A stretch of 13,046 bases of DNA from NCBI GenBank assembly GCA_021795095.1, contig JAJYPU010000044.1, forward strand, positions 1 through 13,046. Reading direction: 5' to 3'. Both the position numbers and the translations under genes were made by a program. This stretch comes from Actinomycetes bacterium. GTDB lineage: Bacteria > Actinomycetota > Acidimicrobiia > Acidimicrobiales > RAAP-2. Below, piece by piece: positions 1-6,469 of the stretch. Position 1 is the stretch's first letter. Every line of letters begins with the position of its first letter. The notes under the pieces were generated by a model, which saw nothing but the letters and a program-made list of their open reading frames with translations, did not search any database and had not been told where the DNA came from.

Positions 1-85
1 CCTTTTCCTTCTTGATCTGCCGCTTTTCCTTGAGGCTCTTGCCAGCCTTCTTGGACGCCACTTTTCGGGGAGACTTGTCAGCCAT
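1..85 (-). CDS. Small Lys-rich conserved protein, N-terminal part (cut by window edge)
   Basis: The reverse strand reads from an ATG at 85 into the left edge without a stop, giving 28 codons that begin MADKSPRKVASKKAGKSLK and continue Lys/Glu/Arg-rich. From memory, short actinobacterial proteins of unknown function begin with the same MADKSPR...SKK..KS.KEKR pattern; this is family recall, not a database match. The start is supported by a purine-rich ribosome binding region (AGGGAGG then GAAGGGGG) just upstream on this strand. No signal peptide or hydrophobic segment is visible, so a cytoplasmic basic protein is likely. The function is unknown. Its leader contains two overlapping inverted repeats, described separately. 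It is divergent from the dehydrogenase gene to the right. Confidence 0.7.
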   Translation of the reverse strand, partial: MADKSPRKVASKKAGKSLKEKRQIKKEK

Positions 86-92
86 GTCAACC

Positions 93-120
93 CCCTTCCT
101 CCCTGAAGGGTAGTCCCTTC
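93..120 (-). promoter_or_regulatory. Alternative hairpins in the leader of the Lys-rich protein gene
   Basis: On the minus strand the leader reads GAAGGG-acta-CCCTTC-agggag-GAAGGG. The central CCCTTC (105-110) can pair with the upstream GAAGGG (115-120, 4-nt loop) or with the downstream GAAGGG (93-98, 6-nt loop). The second pairing would hold the AGGGAG Shine-Dalgarno candidate in the loop and part of the second purine tract in the stem. That these structures control translation is inference; 6-bp stems in GC-rich DNA can arise by chance. Confidence 0.35.
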
Positions 121-213
121 TTCGATCGGTCGTTCCGCGACGGCGAGGGGCCCGTCGAGCGGTGATGTGACCATCGGACCCGGCACCGACGGATCGCGGT
201 GTCGACGTCGCCG

Positions 214-219
214 TAGGCT
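214..219 (+). promoter_or_regulatory. Possible -10 element upstream of the dehydrogenase gene
   Basis: TAGGCT fits the actinobacterial TAnnnT -10 pattern and would place transcription start near 226, leaving a leader of about 46 nt with a purine-rich ribosome binding site before the GTG at 272. No convincing -35 element is seen. A six-base match is weak evidence. Confidence 0.25.
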
Positions 220-271
220 CGCAGCGACGGGGCTCGAGGCCGCGTCTGTCGACGAGGGACGGGGCGTTTTC

Positions 272-1405
272 GTGAGCACACCAGACGTTGGACTGCAGTT
301 GCGATCGATGGTGACGAGCGCGGGCCAGCTCGAGCTCACCCTCGTCGAGGAGCCCGTGATCGCGCCAGGGGAGAACGACGTGGTGCTGCGCGTCGAGGCC
401 GCGCCCATCAATCCCTCGGACCTCGGGCTGCTGTTGGCGGGGGCTGACCTGTCGACGGTGGCACGTTCCGACGTCGACGCACGGCCACGGGTCACCGCGA
501 CAATCGACTCCGCGTCGCTCGCGTCGCTCGCGGGACGCCTCGACCTGTCGATGCCGGTAGGCAACGAAGGCGCCGGCACGGTCGTCGCGGCCGGCTCGTC
601 CGACGCAGCCCGGGCGCTCGTCGGTCGCACCGTCTCGGTCGCGGGTGGCGCCATGTACTCGCAGTACCGCACGCTGGCCGCCGCCCAGTGCCTCGTGCTG
701 CCCGAAGGCACCGACGCGCACGTCGGTGCGTCGGCCTTCGTCAATCCGATGACCGCGCTCGCGATGCTCGAGACGATGCGACGCGAGGGGCACCGCGCCC
801 TCGTGCACACCGCGGCGGCGTCGAATCTCGGCCAGATGTTGGTGCGACTGTGTCGCGCCGAGGGGGTGCCGCTCGTGACCGTCGTGCGCCGGCCCGAGCA
901 GGCGGCGATGCTGCGCTCACTCGGTGCCGAGTACGTCTGTGACTCGAGTTCGCCGTCCTTCGTGGCCGATCTCGCCGCCGCGGTCGCCGCCACCGCGGCC
1001 ACGCTCGCCTTTGACGCCACCGGTGGCGGATCGCTCGTCAGTCAGATCCTCACCGCTATGGAGGCCGCCGTCGGGACTGGGGCGCCCTACAGCCGCTACG
1101 GCTCGAACGTCCACAAGCAGGTCTACGTCTACGGGGCGCTCGATCGCGGCCCGACCGTGTTGACCCGGAACTTCGGCTTCGCGTGGGGCGTTGGCGGTTG
1201 GCTGCTCACCCCGATCCTGCAGGGCCTCGGTCTCGAGGCCGTGGCCCGGCTGCGCGCGCGCGTCGCCGACGAGCTCACCACGACCTTTGTAAGCACGTAC
1301 TCGCGCACGATCTCACTGTTGGAGGCGTTGGACCCCGCGGTGATCGCGGCGTACGCGCGCCAGGCGACCGGCGAGAAGTTCCTCATCGAGCCCAATCGGG
1401 GCTGA
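272..1405 (+). CDS. MDR-family zinc-independent dehydrogenase / quinone reductase-like protein
   Basis: The frame encodes 377 aa. It resembles medium-chain dehydrogenase/reductase proteins of the NAD(P)H:quinone reductase type: an N-terminal GroES-like part with EAAPINPSDLG, then NEGAGTVVAAG, then a Rossmann nucleotide-binding part with AAASNLGQ (near residues 181-188) and FDATGGG. No cluster of Cys zinc ligands is visible, which argues against a zinc alcohol dehydrogenase. The C-terminal part (YVYGALDRGPT, FAWGVGGWLLTP, ATGEKFLI) is typical of an actinobacterial subgroup I recall. The frame is open from 167, but GTG at 272 (MSTPDVGLQLRSMV) is preferred because conservation seems to begin there and GAGGGACGGGG lies just upstream; ATG at 308 is the alternative. 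It is probably a cytoplasmic NAD(P)H-dependent oxidoreductase with unknown substrate. It stands alone, convergent with the next gene. Confidence 0.85.
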   Translation: MSTPDVGLQLRSMVTSAGQLELTLVEEPVIAPGENDVVLRVEAAPINPSDLGLLLAGADLSTVARSDVDARPRVTATIDSASLASLAGRLDLSMPVGNEGAGTVVAAGSSDAARALVGRTVSVAGGAMYSQYRTLAAAQCLVLPEGTDAHVGASAFVNPMTALAMLETMRREGHRALVHTAAASNLGQMLVRLCRAEGVPLVTVVRRPEQAAMLRSLGAEYVCDSSSPSFVADLAAAVAATAATLAFDATGGGSLVSQILTAMEAAVGTGAPYSRYGSNVHKQVYVYGALDRGPTVLTRNFGFAWGVGGWLLTPILQGLGLEAVARLRARVADELTTTFVSTYSRTISLLEALDPAVIAAYARQATGEKFLIEPNRG

Positions 1406-1427
1406 CCGACGACAACGCGCGGTCAGC
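1401..1427. terminator. Inverted repeat between convergent genes, possible bidirectional terminator
   Basis: GCTGACCG (1401-1408) is perfectly complementary to CGGTCAGC (1420-1427), giving an 8-bp stem with an 11-nt loop. The left arm includes the TGA stop of the dehydrogenase, and the structure ends 9 bp before the stop of the convergent gene. There is no T-tract on either strand, so this is not a classical intrinsic terminator. Position between convergent genes is the main argument for a terminator role. Confidence 0.4.
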
Positions 1428-1435
1428 GGGTCACG

Positions 1436-1723
1436 TCAGTCGCCGGCAGCGTTCGCGAAGCCCGCGTTGACCAAGAGCCGACGGAGGTCGACAACGGTCT
1501 GGACGTCGATGTCCTTGTGCCGGGGACGGGTGAAGACCTGCTCCTCGTCGCCAACGACCACACGGAACCGGCCCTCGTTGGTCTCGTCGACGCTCCCGAC
1601 GGCGCTGAGCAGCGAGAGCACGGCTTTCCACTCGATGTTGTGGCCCGACGGGTGTTGAAGGATCGAGCGCAGCGTCTCGCGGTGGTGATTACTCAAGTGC
1701 ATCGCATTGGGTGTATCGCTCAC
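1436..1723 (-). CDS. Conserved hypothetical protein (95 aa), possibly HicA-like
   Basis: The minus-strand frame gives 95 aa starting VSDTPNAMHLSNHHRETL and containing HNIEWKAVLSLL, RPRHKDIDVQ and VVDLRRLLVNAGF. I recall similar short actinobacterial proteins (MHLSxHHRxTL...HNIEW...DLRRML..AGF) of unknown function; some resemble the small alpha-beta HicA/YcfA fold, but the match is loose and no HicB-like partner lies next to it. I therefore do not call it a toxin. The GTG at 1723 is chosen because GGGAGG sits 6 bases upstream on this strand; ATG codons at 1741 and at the internal Met of AMHLS are alternatives. The protein is soluble, with no signal or membrane segment. It is convergent with the dehydrogenase and divergent from the monooxygenase-like gene. 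Confidence 0.75.
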   Translation of the reverse strand: MSDTPNAMHLSNHHRETLRSILQHPSGHNIEWKAVLSLLSAVGSVDETNEGRFRVVVGDEEQVFTRPRHKDIDVQTVVDLRRLLVNAGFANAAGD

Positions 1724-1760
1724 GTGAGGCCTCCCTACCACGCACCCTACCCACCGACGC

Positions 1761-1794
1761 GGTGACGACCTCGCGCCGCCGTGGTCAGGTCACC
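1761..1794. repeat. Imperfect dyad in the divergent intergenic region
   Basis: GGTGAC (1761-1766) is the reverse complement of GTCACC (1789-1794), with a further ACC/GGT match inside (1768-1770 and 1783-1785). It lies in the 132-bp gap between the minus-strand hypothetical gene and the plus-strand monooxygenase-like gene, where an operator would be expected. No transcription factor is identifiable, and a chance dyad is quite possible. Confidence 0.2.
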
Positions 1795-1819
1795 GTCGAT
1801 GGCACCGTCGCCGAAGGCG

Positions 1820-1849
1820 TTGGCGCGCAGATCTCGAGACTGCGATGAT
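1820..1849 (+). promoter_or_regulatory. Candidate promoter for a leaderless mRNA
   Basis: TTGGCG (1820-1825) and GATGAT (1844-1849) are 18 bp apart, and a transcription start 7 bp further on falls at the GTG start codon (1856). No Shine-Dalgarno sequence precedes that codon. Leaderless genes with this spacing are common in actinobacteria. The -10 match is imperfect, so the assignment is tentative. Confidence 0.3.
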
Positions 1850-1855
1850 GCGAGC

Positions 1856-2167
1856 GTGCCGATTGTCACCGTCTTTCGAAGTCGCCTGCGTCCCGGCGTC
1901 GAGGACGAGTACCGACGCCTCGCCGACGCGATGAGCACACTTGCCCACGCGATGGACGGGTTCCTCGAAGAGAAGCTCTTCGTGGCCCCCGACGGCGAGC
2001 GAGTGACGATCGTCTGGTTCAGCGACTGGGCGAGCCACCGGGCCTGGGCGAGTCACCCCGAACACCGGCGGGCCCAGCGACGTGGCCGTGACGAGCTCTA
2101 CGCGTCCTACGACCTCGCCATCGCCGAGGTGAGCGACCACCGGCACTTCGAAGCACCACCGGCTTAA
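1856..2167 (+). CDS. Antibiotic biosynthesis monooxygenase (ABM)-like small protein
   Basis: The 103-aa product starts VPIVTVFRSRLRPG and continues with DEYRRLADAM, FLEEKLFVAPDGERVTIVWF and a region HRAWASHPEHRRAQRRG. This is the layout of the dimeric ferredoxin-like alpha-beta barrel ABM family (PF03992): first beta strand (VTVFRSRLRPG), helix, central strands around FVAPDGERVTIVWF, and a helix with a W..HP.H motif. Such proteins act as small monooxygenases, isomerases or heme-related enzymes, so substrate and reaction cannot be named. The frame is open from upstream (ATG at 1781), but GTG at 1856 is preferred because the fold starts there and the preceding residues look like untranslated DNA. 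There is no ribosome binding site; leaderless translation is likely. It stands alone, 178 bp before the transporter operon. Confidence 0.75.
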   Translation: MPIVTVFRSRLRPGVEDEYRRLADAMSTLAHAMDGFLEEKLFVAPDGERVTIVWFSDWASHRAWASHPEHRRAQRRGRDELYASYDLAIAEVSDHRHFEAPPA

Positions 2168-2175
2168 CCCTGATC

Positions 2176-2205
2176 GCGGTGGCCCGACGTCACCGCCTGG
2201 GCCAC
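2176..2205 (+). terminator. Overlapping GC-rich hairpins after the ABM-like gene
   Basis: Two mutually exclusive stems follow the stop codon: GCGGTG/CACCGC (2176-2181 with 2191-2196) and GTGGCCC/GGGCCAC (2179-2185 with 2199-2205). There is no T-tract. They may mark the 3' end of the ABM-like transcript; the rest of the gap holds the promoter region of the binding-protein gene. Confidence 0.35.
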
Positions 2206-2297
2206 GAGCAGCGTCGCGGACCGTCAATCGGGTGGGCACCTGGGCGACCGTTCCCTTATTTCTTTTGATGATGGGCGCCGCCGTGCCCCCCGGCCTG

Positions 2298-2306
2298 TGC
2301 TATCAC
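2298..2306 (+). promoter_or_regulatory. Possible extended -10 of the transporter operon
   Basis: TGCTATCAC fits an extended -10 (TGn followed by TATCAC). It would place transcription start near 2313 and give a leader of about 33 nt carrying GGGGAGG (2334-2340), 5 bases before the ATG at 2346. No good -35 is seen at the expected spacing. The local drop in GC content from about 2250 to 2335 supports a promoter in this area. Confidence 0.3.
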
Positions 2307-2345
2307 TGACAGTTGAGTCATATCTCATTTATCGGGGAGGAAGCG

Positions 2346-3626
2346 ATGCAGTTCACATTGAAATCGAAGGGGCGGGCCAGAGGGTTGTTAGCCATGGCCA
2401 CGGTGAGCACGATGGTTGTCGCGTCGGGAGCGTTCGTCTCGGCCACGGCCAACGCATCGTCGGGCGGCACGGTAACGATCGGTGAGTCCACGACGCTGAG
2501 CGGCTCGATTGCCGAGCTGGGTCAGACGGGCCTCGAGGGGGTCCAGTTCGCGGCCGCCACCATCAACGCCCACGGTGGGCTACTCGGTAAGAAGATCAAG
2601 GTGGTCAGCGCCGACGACGCCGCGACGCCGGCGACCGGCGCGTCCAACGCGCGCAACTTCATCTTGAACGACCACGCCGTGGCCATCTTCGGACCGGTGG
2701 TGAGCTCAGTGGCCGCGGCGGAGGAGCCGATCGCGACCCAGTACAAAGTGCCGATCTTCTTCCACACGTCCAACGACGTCGCCCTGCTCACGTCGGACTT
2801 CACGAAGTACGCCTTCCAGGTCGTTCCGAACACCGTGATGGAGCCGCGCGCCGCCGCGGCGTACCTCGCGCACGCGGTGGGCAAGAAGAAGATCACCATC
2901 GGTACCTTCGCGCCGAACTACAGCTTTGGCACGAGCACGGTGGCTGGCTTCATCCAAGCGCTGAAGGACCTGCACGTGAACTACACGTTGGTCAACCAGC
3001 AGTTCCCACCACTCGAGGCGACCAACATCGCGCCGTACCTGTCGGCGCTCGTCGCGGCGCACCCGCAGTACGTGTTCAACGCGCAGTTCGGCGGTGACCT
3101 CGTGACGTTCTCCAAGCAGGCGGCGCAGTACGGCTTCTTCAAGCACACCAAGGTGATCGCCATGTACTCGGCGTCACCGCTCGAGGCGTTGGGCGCCCAG
3201 GCACCGGCCGGGGCGATCGGATTTGACCGTGCACCGTTCTGGGCGGCCGGCATGGCCGGCATGAACGGCGCCGGCATGGCGTCCTTCATCACCGCGTTCA
3301 AGGCGAAGTACCACGCCTACCCGTCGGCGTGGGCGATCATGGCCTACACCGCGGTCCAGACCTGGGCCTACGGTGTGAACAAGGCGCACACCTTCGCGGG
3401 TGCCAAGGTGTCGGCGGTCCTCTCGGGGGCAACCGTACCGACGATCCGCGGCCCGCTCTACCTGCGCGCCTGTGACCACCAGGCCAACGTGCCTGAGTAC
3501 GTGGGCACCGTCTCGCCGTCGATGAACACCAAGTACCACCTGCACCTGTGGGACTCGAGCATCTTCGTCGCCCCGGCGAGCCAGATCATGCTCACCTGCA
3601 AGCAGAGCTTGGCGCTTCGCGGCTAA
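2346..3626 (+). CDS. ABC transporter substrate-binding protein, branched-chain amino acid/amide (HAAT) type
   Basis: The protein has 426 aa. An N-terminal Sec signal is visible: basic KSKGRAR, a hydrophobic stretch GLLAMATVSTMVVASGAF, and a likely cleavage after ATANA (residue 37). There is no lipobox Cys, so the mature protein appears to be released or held by other means, unlike most Gram-positive binding proteins. The mature part is a Peripla_BP_6 (LivJ/AmiC-like) fold: IGESTTLSGSIAELGQ, AATINAHGGLLGKKIKVV, FGPVVSSVAAAEEPIA, and C-terminal YLRACDHQANVPEYVG. Only two cysteines occur (376 and 418), suggesting one disulfide. A Gly/Met-rich stretch lies at about 298-314. The start is set by GGGGAGG 5 bases before the ATG. 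It heads the liv operon and should deliver an amino acid, amide or similar ligand to LivH/LivM; the exact ligand is not predictable. Confidence 0.92.
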   Translation: MQFTLKSKGRARGLLAMATVSTMVVASGAFVSATANASSGGTVTIGESTTLSGSIAELGQTGLEGVQFAAATINAHGGLLGKKIKVVSADDAATPATGASNARNFILNDHAVAIFGPVVSSVAAAEEPIATQYKVPIFFHTSNDVALLTSDFTKYAFQVVPNTVMEPRAAAAYLAHAVGKKKITIGTFAPNYSFGTSTVAGFIQALKDLHVNYTLVNQQFPPLEATNIAPYLSALVAAHPQYVFNAQFGGDLVTFSKQAAQYGFFKHTKVIAMYSASPLEALGAQAPAGAIGFDRAPFWAAGMAGMNGAGMASFITAFKAKYHAYPSAWAIMAYTAVQTWAYGVNKAHTFAGAKVSAVLSGATVPTIRGPLYLRACDHQANVPEYVGTVSPSMNTKYHLHLWDSSIFVAPASQIMLTCKQSLALRG

Positions 3627-3673
3627 CCACACGTCCGTGTCGGTTCACCTGAACCCGCGGACCTAGTCGCTCG

Positions 3674-3715
3674 CGACTCCCACCCCTACCGGTTCCCCTG
3701 TGGGGGTGGGAGTCG
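3674..3715 (+). terminator. Strong hairpin between binding protein and permease genes (attenuator or mRNA stabiliser)
   Basis: GACTCCCACCCC (3675-3686) is perfectly complementary to GGGGTGGGAGTC (3703-3714), and the flanking C3674/G3715 also pair, giving a 13-bp stem with a 16-nt loop. The loop has a CCCC run (3695-3698) that could compete for the GGGG of the right arm. No T-tract follows. In binding-protein transporter operons, a structure at this point often protects the upstream mRNA or causes partial termination so that binding protein exceeds permease. That role here is inferred from position. Confidence 0.55.
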
Positions 3716-3730
3716 TCGAGGTCCCTCGAC
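3715..3730 (+). repeat. Second small hairpin upstream of livH
   Basis: GTCGAG (3715-3720) pairs with CTCGAC (3725-3730) around a 4-nt loop, directly after the 13-bp stem and sharing its last base. It sits 18 nt before the livH ribosome binding site AGGGAGAG (3748-3755). It may extend the processing or attenuation structure. Confidence 0.35.
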
Positions 3731-3760
3731 GAACCAGATCCGATCCCAGGGAGAGTAACG

Positions 3761-4630
3761 GTGGCGCAGTTTCTGACAGAGGCCATGGGCACCTTGAGCG
3801 ACGCCGGGTCGCTCTTCGTGGTCGCGGCCGGGCTCACGCTCGTGTTCGGCGCCATGCGGGTGATCAACCTCGCCCACGGCAGCTTCTACATGTACGGGGC
3901 CTTCCTCATGACCACCTTCGTGGGCACCTCGAGCGGCCTGCGTTTCTGGTGGTCGATCCTGCTCGCGGCCCTCGTGGTCGGCGCGCTCGGCTTTGTCGTC
4001 CAGCTCGGCGTGGTGCGCTTCGTCGTGGGCAAGGAGCCGCTCACCCAGTTGGTGGCGACCTTCGCCGTCTTCTATATCCTCGCCGACATCGGTCTGCACA
4101 TCTGGGGCGACGGGGCGCGCACGGTGATGGCGCCGCTCGCGGTCTCGAGCAGCTTCACCCTGGCCGGCGCCTACCTGCCGGTCTATGACCTAGTGATCAT
4201 CGGGTGCGCCATCCTCGTCGGGCTCGCGCTCTGGCTCGTGTTGGGACACACCTCACTCGGCTGGATGATCCGCGCGGCGGTCGACGACCCCGAGATCCTC
4301 CAGTCGGGCGGGGTGAACCTGCGACGACTGCACCTCGGGGTGTTCACCGCCGGCGCGCTGCTCGCCGCGCTCGCCGGCGCCATCGTCACTCCGCAGATCT
4401 CGGTCGCCCCGGGCATGGACCAGTCGATCATCGTCACCTCGCTGCTCGTGGTCGTGATCGGCGGTCTCGGCTCGGTCGTCGGCACGGCGTTGGCGGCGCT
4501 CATCATCGGCATCGCCGACACGGTCGGCACGCTCGTGGCGCCGAACTGGGCGGCGACGTTCATGTACTTCGCCGTCATCCTCGTCCTCGTCGTGCGCCCG
4601 TGGGGTCTCTTCGGGACACCGGAGCGCTGA
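3761..4630 (+). CDS. livH: Branched-chain amino acid type ABC transporter permease (LivH)
   Basis: The 289-aa product is an integral membrane permease of the LivH class. Visible hallmarks are GLTLVFGAMRVINLAHGSFY near the N-terminus, LAALAGAIVTP, and LLVVVIGGLGSVVGTALAA near the C-terminus, with about eight hydrophobic segments over a length normal for the family. With LivM it should form the transmembrane channel for the ligand brought by the upstream binding protein. The GTG start is supported by AGGGAGAG 5 bases upstream. Its stop codon is 1 base before the next start, so livH and livM are translationally linked. The substrate is not fixed by the sequence; the symbol denotes the family. 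Confidence 0.93.
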   Translation: MAQFLTEAMGTLSDAGSLFVVAAGLTLVFGAMRVINLAHGSFYMYGAFLMTTFVGTSSGLRFWWSILLAALVVGALGFVVQLGVVRFVVGKEPLTQLVATFAVFYILADIGLHIWGDGARTVMAPLAVSSSFTLAGAYLPVYDLVIIGCAILVGLALWLVLGHTSLGWMIRAAVDDPEILQSGGVNLRRLHLGVFTAGALLAALAGAIVTPQISVAPGMDQSIIVTSLLVVVIGGLGSVVGTALAALIIGIADTVGTLVAPNWAATFMYFAVILVLVVRPWGLFGTPER

Positions 4631-4631
4631 C

Positions 4632-5702
4632 GTGGCCCTGTCGATGAACGACCAGCCGCGCGCCGCAATGGCGACCACGGACCACGCGGCGCCACGCGCA
4701 ACGCCCGCGCGACGGGCGCTGCGCCCAATGGCGGTGGTGGCTTGCCTGATCGCGTTGGTGGTGCTCGGTATGTCGCTGTCACCGTCCAACGCGCTCGAAC
4801 TGCAGTACGCGACCTCGCTGGCGCTCTTCGCCGTGGCGACCAACCTCATGCTCGGCTTCGGGGGCCTCGTCTCCTTCGGCCAGGGCGTCTTCTACGGCGT
4901 CGGCGCCTACACCGTCGCCCTCGGGTGGATGCACCACAGCCTGTCCTTCGGTGAAGCCATGGTGGTCGCCCCCTTCCTCGGCGCCGCCGTGGCCGTCGTG
5001 CTCGGTGCCCTGGCACTTCGCACGCGACGCTTGTACTTCGCGTTGCTCACGCTCACGCTCTCCCAGCTCGCGTACGTGATCGCAGAGAACCAGGCGAACT
5101 TCACCGGGGGCACCAACGGCGTGTTCGGGTCGATGGTGCCGACGTGGCTGCTCGACCCGCGCAACAGCTTCCTCTTCACCCTCGCGTTGGTCACGGTGTC
5201 CATCGCGATCCTGTGGAAGGTCACTCGATCGCCCTTCGGGCTCGTGCTGCGTGCGATCCGCGACAATCGCAGCCGCGTCGAGGCGCTCGGGGTGAACGTC
5301 TTTGCCCACGAGCTCGCGGCCTTTGTCATCTCGGGCTTCTTCTGCTCGGTCGCCGGCACGCTCTTCGTCGTCTACAGCCAGTCGTCCTACCCCGAGCTGT
5401 TGAACTGGACGAGCTCGGGCGTGCCGATCTTCATGGCGGTGATCGGGGGCATGTACAGCTTCCTCGGACCGGTCCTCGGCGCCTTCGTCTACGAGTTCGC
5501 GAACCACTTCCTGATCCAGTACACCCAGGACTGGCAGTTGGTTCTTGGCGTGGTGTTGCTCATCATCGTGCTCCTGCGTCCCGACGGGCTCGCCGGCGCC
5601 GGTTCGGCGGTCGTGGCGCGCGTGCGCCACGCTCGGACCGTGCGCGCGACCCACGACGGAGGGCCGGGCGTCGTCACGAAGGGGGAGGGCGACGCGTCAT
5701 GA
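4632..5702 (+). CDS. livM: Branched-chain amino acid type ABC transporter permease (LivM)
   Basis: The product has 356 aa. Family motifs are GFGGLVSFGQGVFYGVGAY, ALRTRRLYFALLTLTLSQ, NFTGGTNGVFG and LRAIRDNRSRVEALGVN, followed by GGMYSFLGPVLGAF. A polar, Arg/Ala-rich N-terminal tail of about 35 residues precedes the first membrane segment, and a polar tail of about 30 residues follows the last; both are probably cytoplasmic. The GTG start at 4632 is chosen for the GGAG (4621-4624) 7 bases upstream and for tight spacing to livH; ATG at 4644 is an alternative. The stop overlaps the livG start by 4 bases (ATGA), a sign of coupled translation. It pairs with LivH to make the channel. Confidence 0.93.
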   Translation: MALSMNDQPRAAMATTDHAAPRATPARRALRPMAVVACLIALVVLGMSLSPSNALELQYATSLALFAVATNLMLGFGGLVSFGQGVFYGVGAYTVALGWMHHSLSFGEAMVVAPFLGAAVAVVLGALALRTRRLYFALLTLTLSQLAYVIAENQANFTGGTNGVFGSMVPTWLLDPRNSFLFTLALVTVSIAILWKVTRSPFGLVLRAIRDNRSRVEALGVNVFAHELAAFVISGFFCSVAGTLFVVYSQSSYPELLNWTSSGVPIFMAVIGGMYSFLGPVLGAFVYEFANHFLIQYTQDWQLVLGVVLLIIVLLRPDGLAGAGSAVVARVRHARTVRATHDGGPGVVTKGEGDAS

Positions 5703-6469
5703 GCCAACCACTGCTCGTCGTGGAGGGTCTCGTTCGCGACTTCGGTTCCTTCCGCGCGGTCGATCACGTCGACTTCGAGGTCCAGCCCGGCACCATCCAC
5801 GCGGTCATCGGACCCAACGGCGCCGGCAAGAGCACGCTGTTCAAGCTCATCACCGGATCGCTCAAACCCACCTCGGGCCACGTGACCCTGAGCGGCGAGT
5901 CGATCGAGGGCAAGCGCGCCCACGCCGTCGCGCGTCGCGGACTCGTCCAAGTCTTCCAGTTGTCGAGCGTCTACTCCCGCCTGACGGTGGCGGAGTCGGT
6001 CGCGGCGAGCATCGTCTCGCGGCGTCGGCGCACCCTGGACGTCGTCACCAACTTTCAGCGCACCGCGTTGCGTGAGGCCACGGCCATCCTCGACCAGGTC
6101 GGTCTCGCCGAGCGAGCGAGCACGATCGCGGGAACCCTGTCACACGGCGAGCAGCGCGCACTCGAGATCGCGATGGCGCTCGCCATCGAGCCGACGGTGC
6201 TCATGCTCGATGAGCCGACGGCGGGCATGTCGCCGGCCGAGACCCGCGCCACAGCCGATCTCATCGTCTCCGAGGTGCGCGGCCGGGGCATCACGGTCGT
6301 GCTCTCCGAGCACGACATGGACGTCGTCTTCGGCGTCTCGGATCACGTGACCGTGCTCCACCAGGGCCAGGTGATCGCCGACGGGACACCCGAGGCGGTG
6401 CGCTCGCACGACCAGGTGATGGCCATCTACCTCGGCCACGGTGCCGCGAAGGACGGGGGTGCGTCGTGA
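5699..6469 (+). CDS. livG: ABC transporter ATP-binding protein (LivG)
   Basis: The product is a 256-aa ATPase. The Walker A motif GPNGAGKST is at residues 38-46, the signature LSHGEQR begins at residue 147 (the family often has LS-x-GE in place of LSGGQ), and the Walker B region LMLDEPTAGMSP has the Asp/Glu pair at 171-172, followed by a switch His in SEHDMD. Length and motifs fit LivG. The frame is open far upstream, but those codons overlap livM and are not translated: ATG at 5699 has GGGGGAGGG 9 bases upstream and overlaps the livM stop. It acts at the inner face of the membrane as one half of the LivG/LivF ATPase pair. Its stop overlaps the livF start (GTGA). Confidence 0.94.
   Translation: MSQPLLVVEGLVRDFGSFRAVDHVDFEVQPGTIHAVIGPNGAGKSTLFKLITGSLKPTSGHVTLSGESIEGKRAHAVARRGLVQVFQLSSVYSRLTVAESVAASIVSRRRRTLDVVTNFQRTALREATAILDQVGLAERASTIAGTLSHGEQRALEIAMALAIEPTVLMLDEPTAGMSPAETRATADLIVSEVRGRGITVVLSEHDMDVVFGVSDHVTVLHQGQVIADGTPEAVRSHDQVMAIYLGHGAAKDGGAS

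Noticed and set aside
2313..2345. Upstream ATG giving a longer binding protein
   Set aside because: The extension (MSHISFIGEEA) precedes the basic signal-peptide start and would include the GGGGAGG ribosome binding site that serves the ATG at 2346.
3246..3280. Short tandem-like repeats of GCCGGCATG in the binding-protein gene
   Set aside because: They encode a Gly/Met/Ala-rich stretch (residues 298-314) within a continuous domain. The copies are irregular and better explained by codon and amino acid bias than by a mobile or regulatory repeat.
5144..5698. Upstream extension of the livG frame by 185 codons
   Set aside because: It overlaps livM in a different frame and is Arg-rich noise. ATG 5699 overlaps the livM stop and begins the typical LivG N-terminus.
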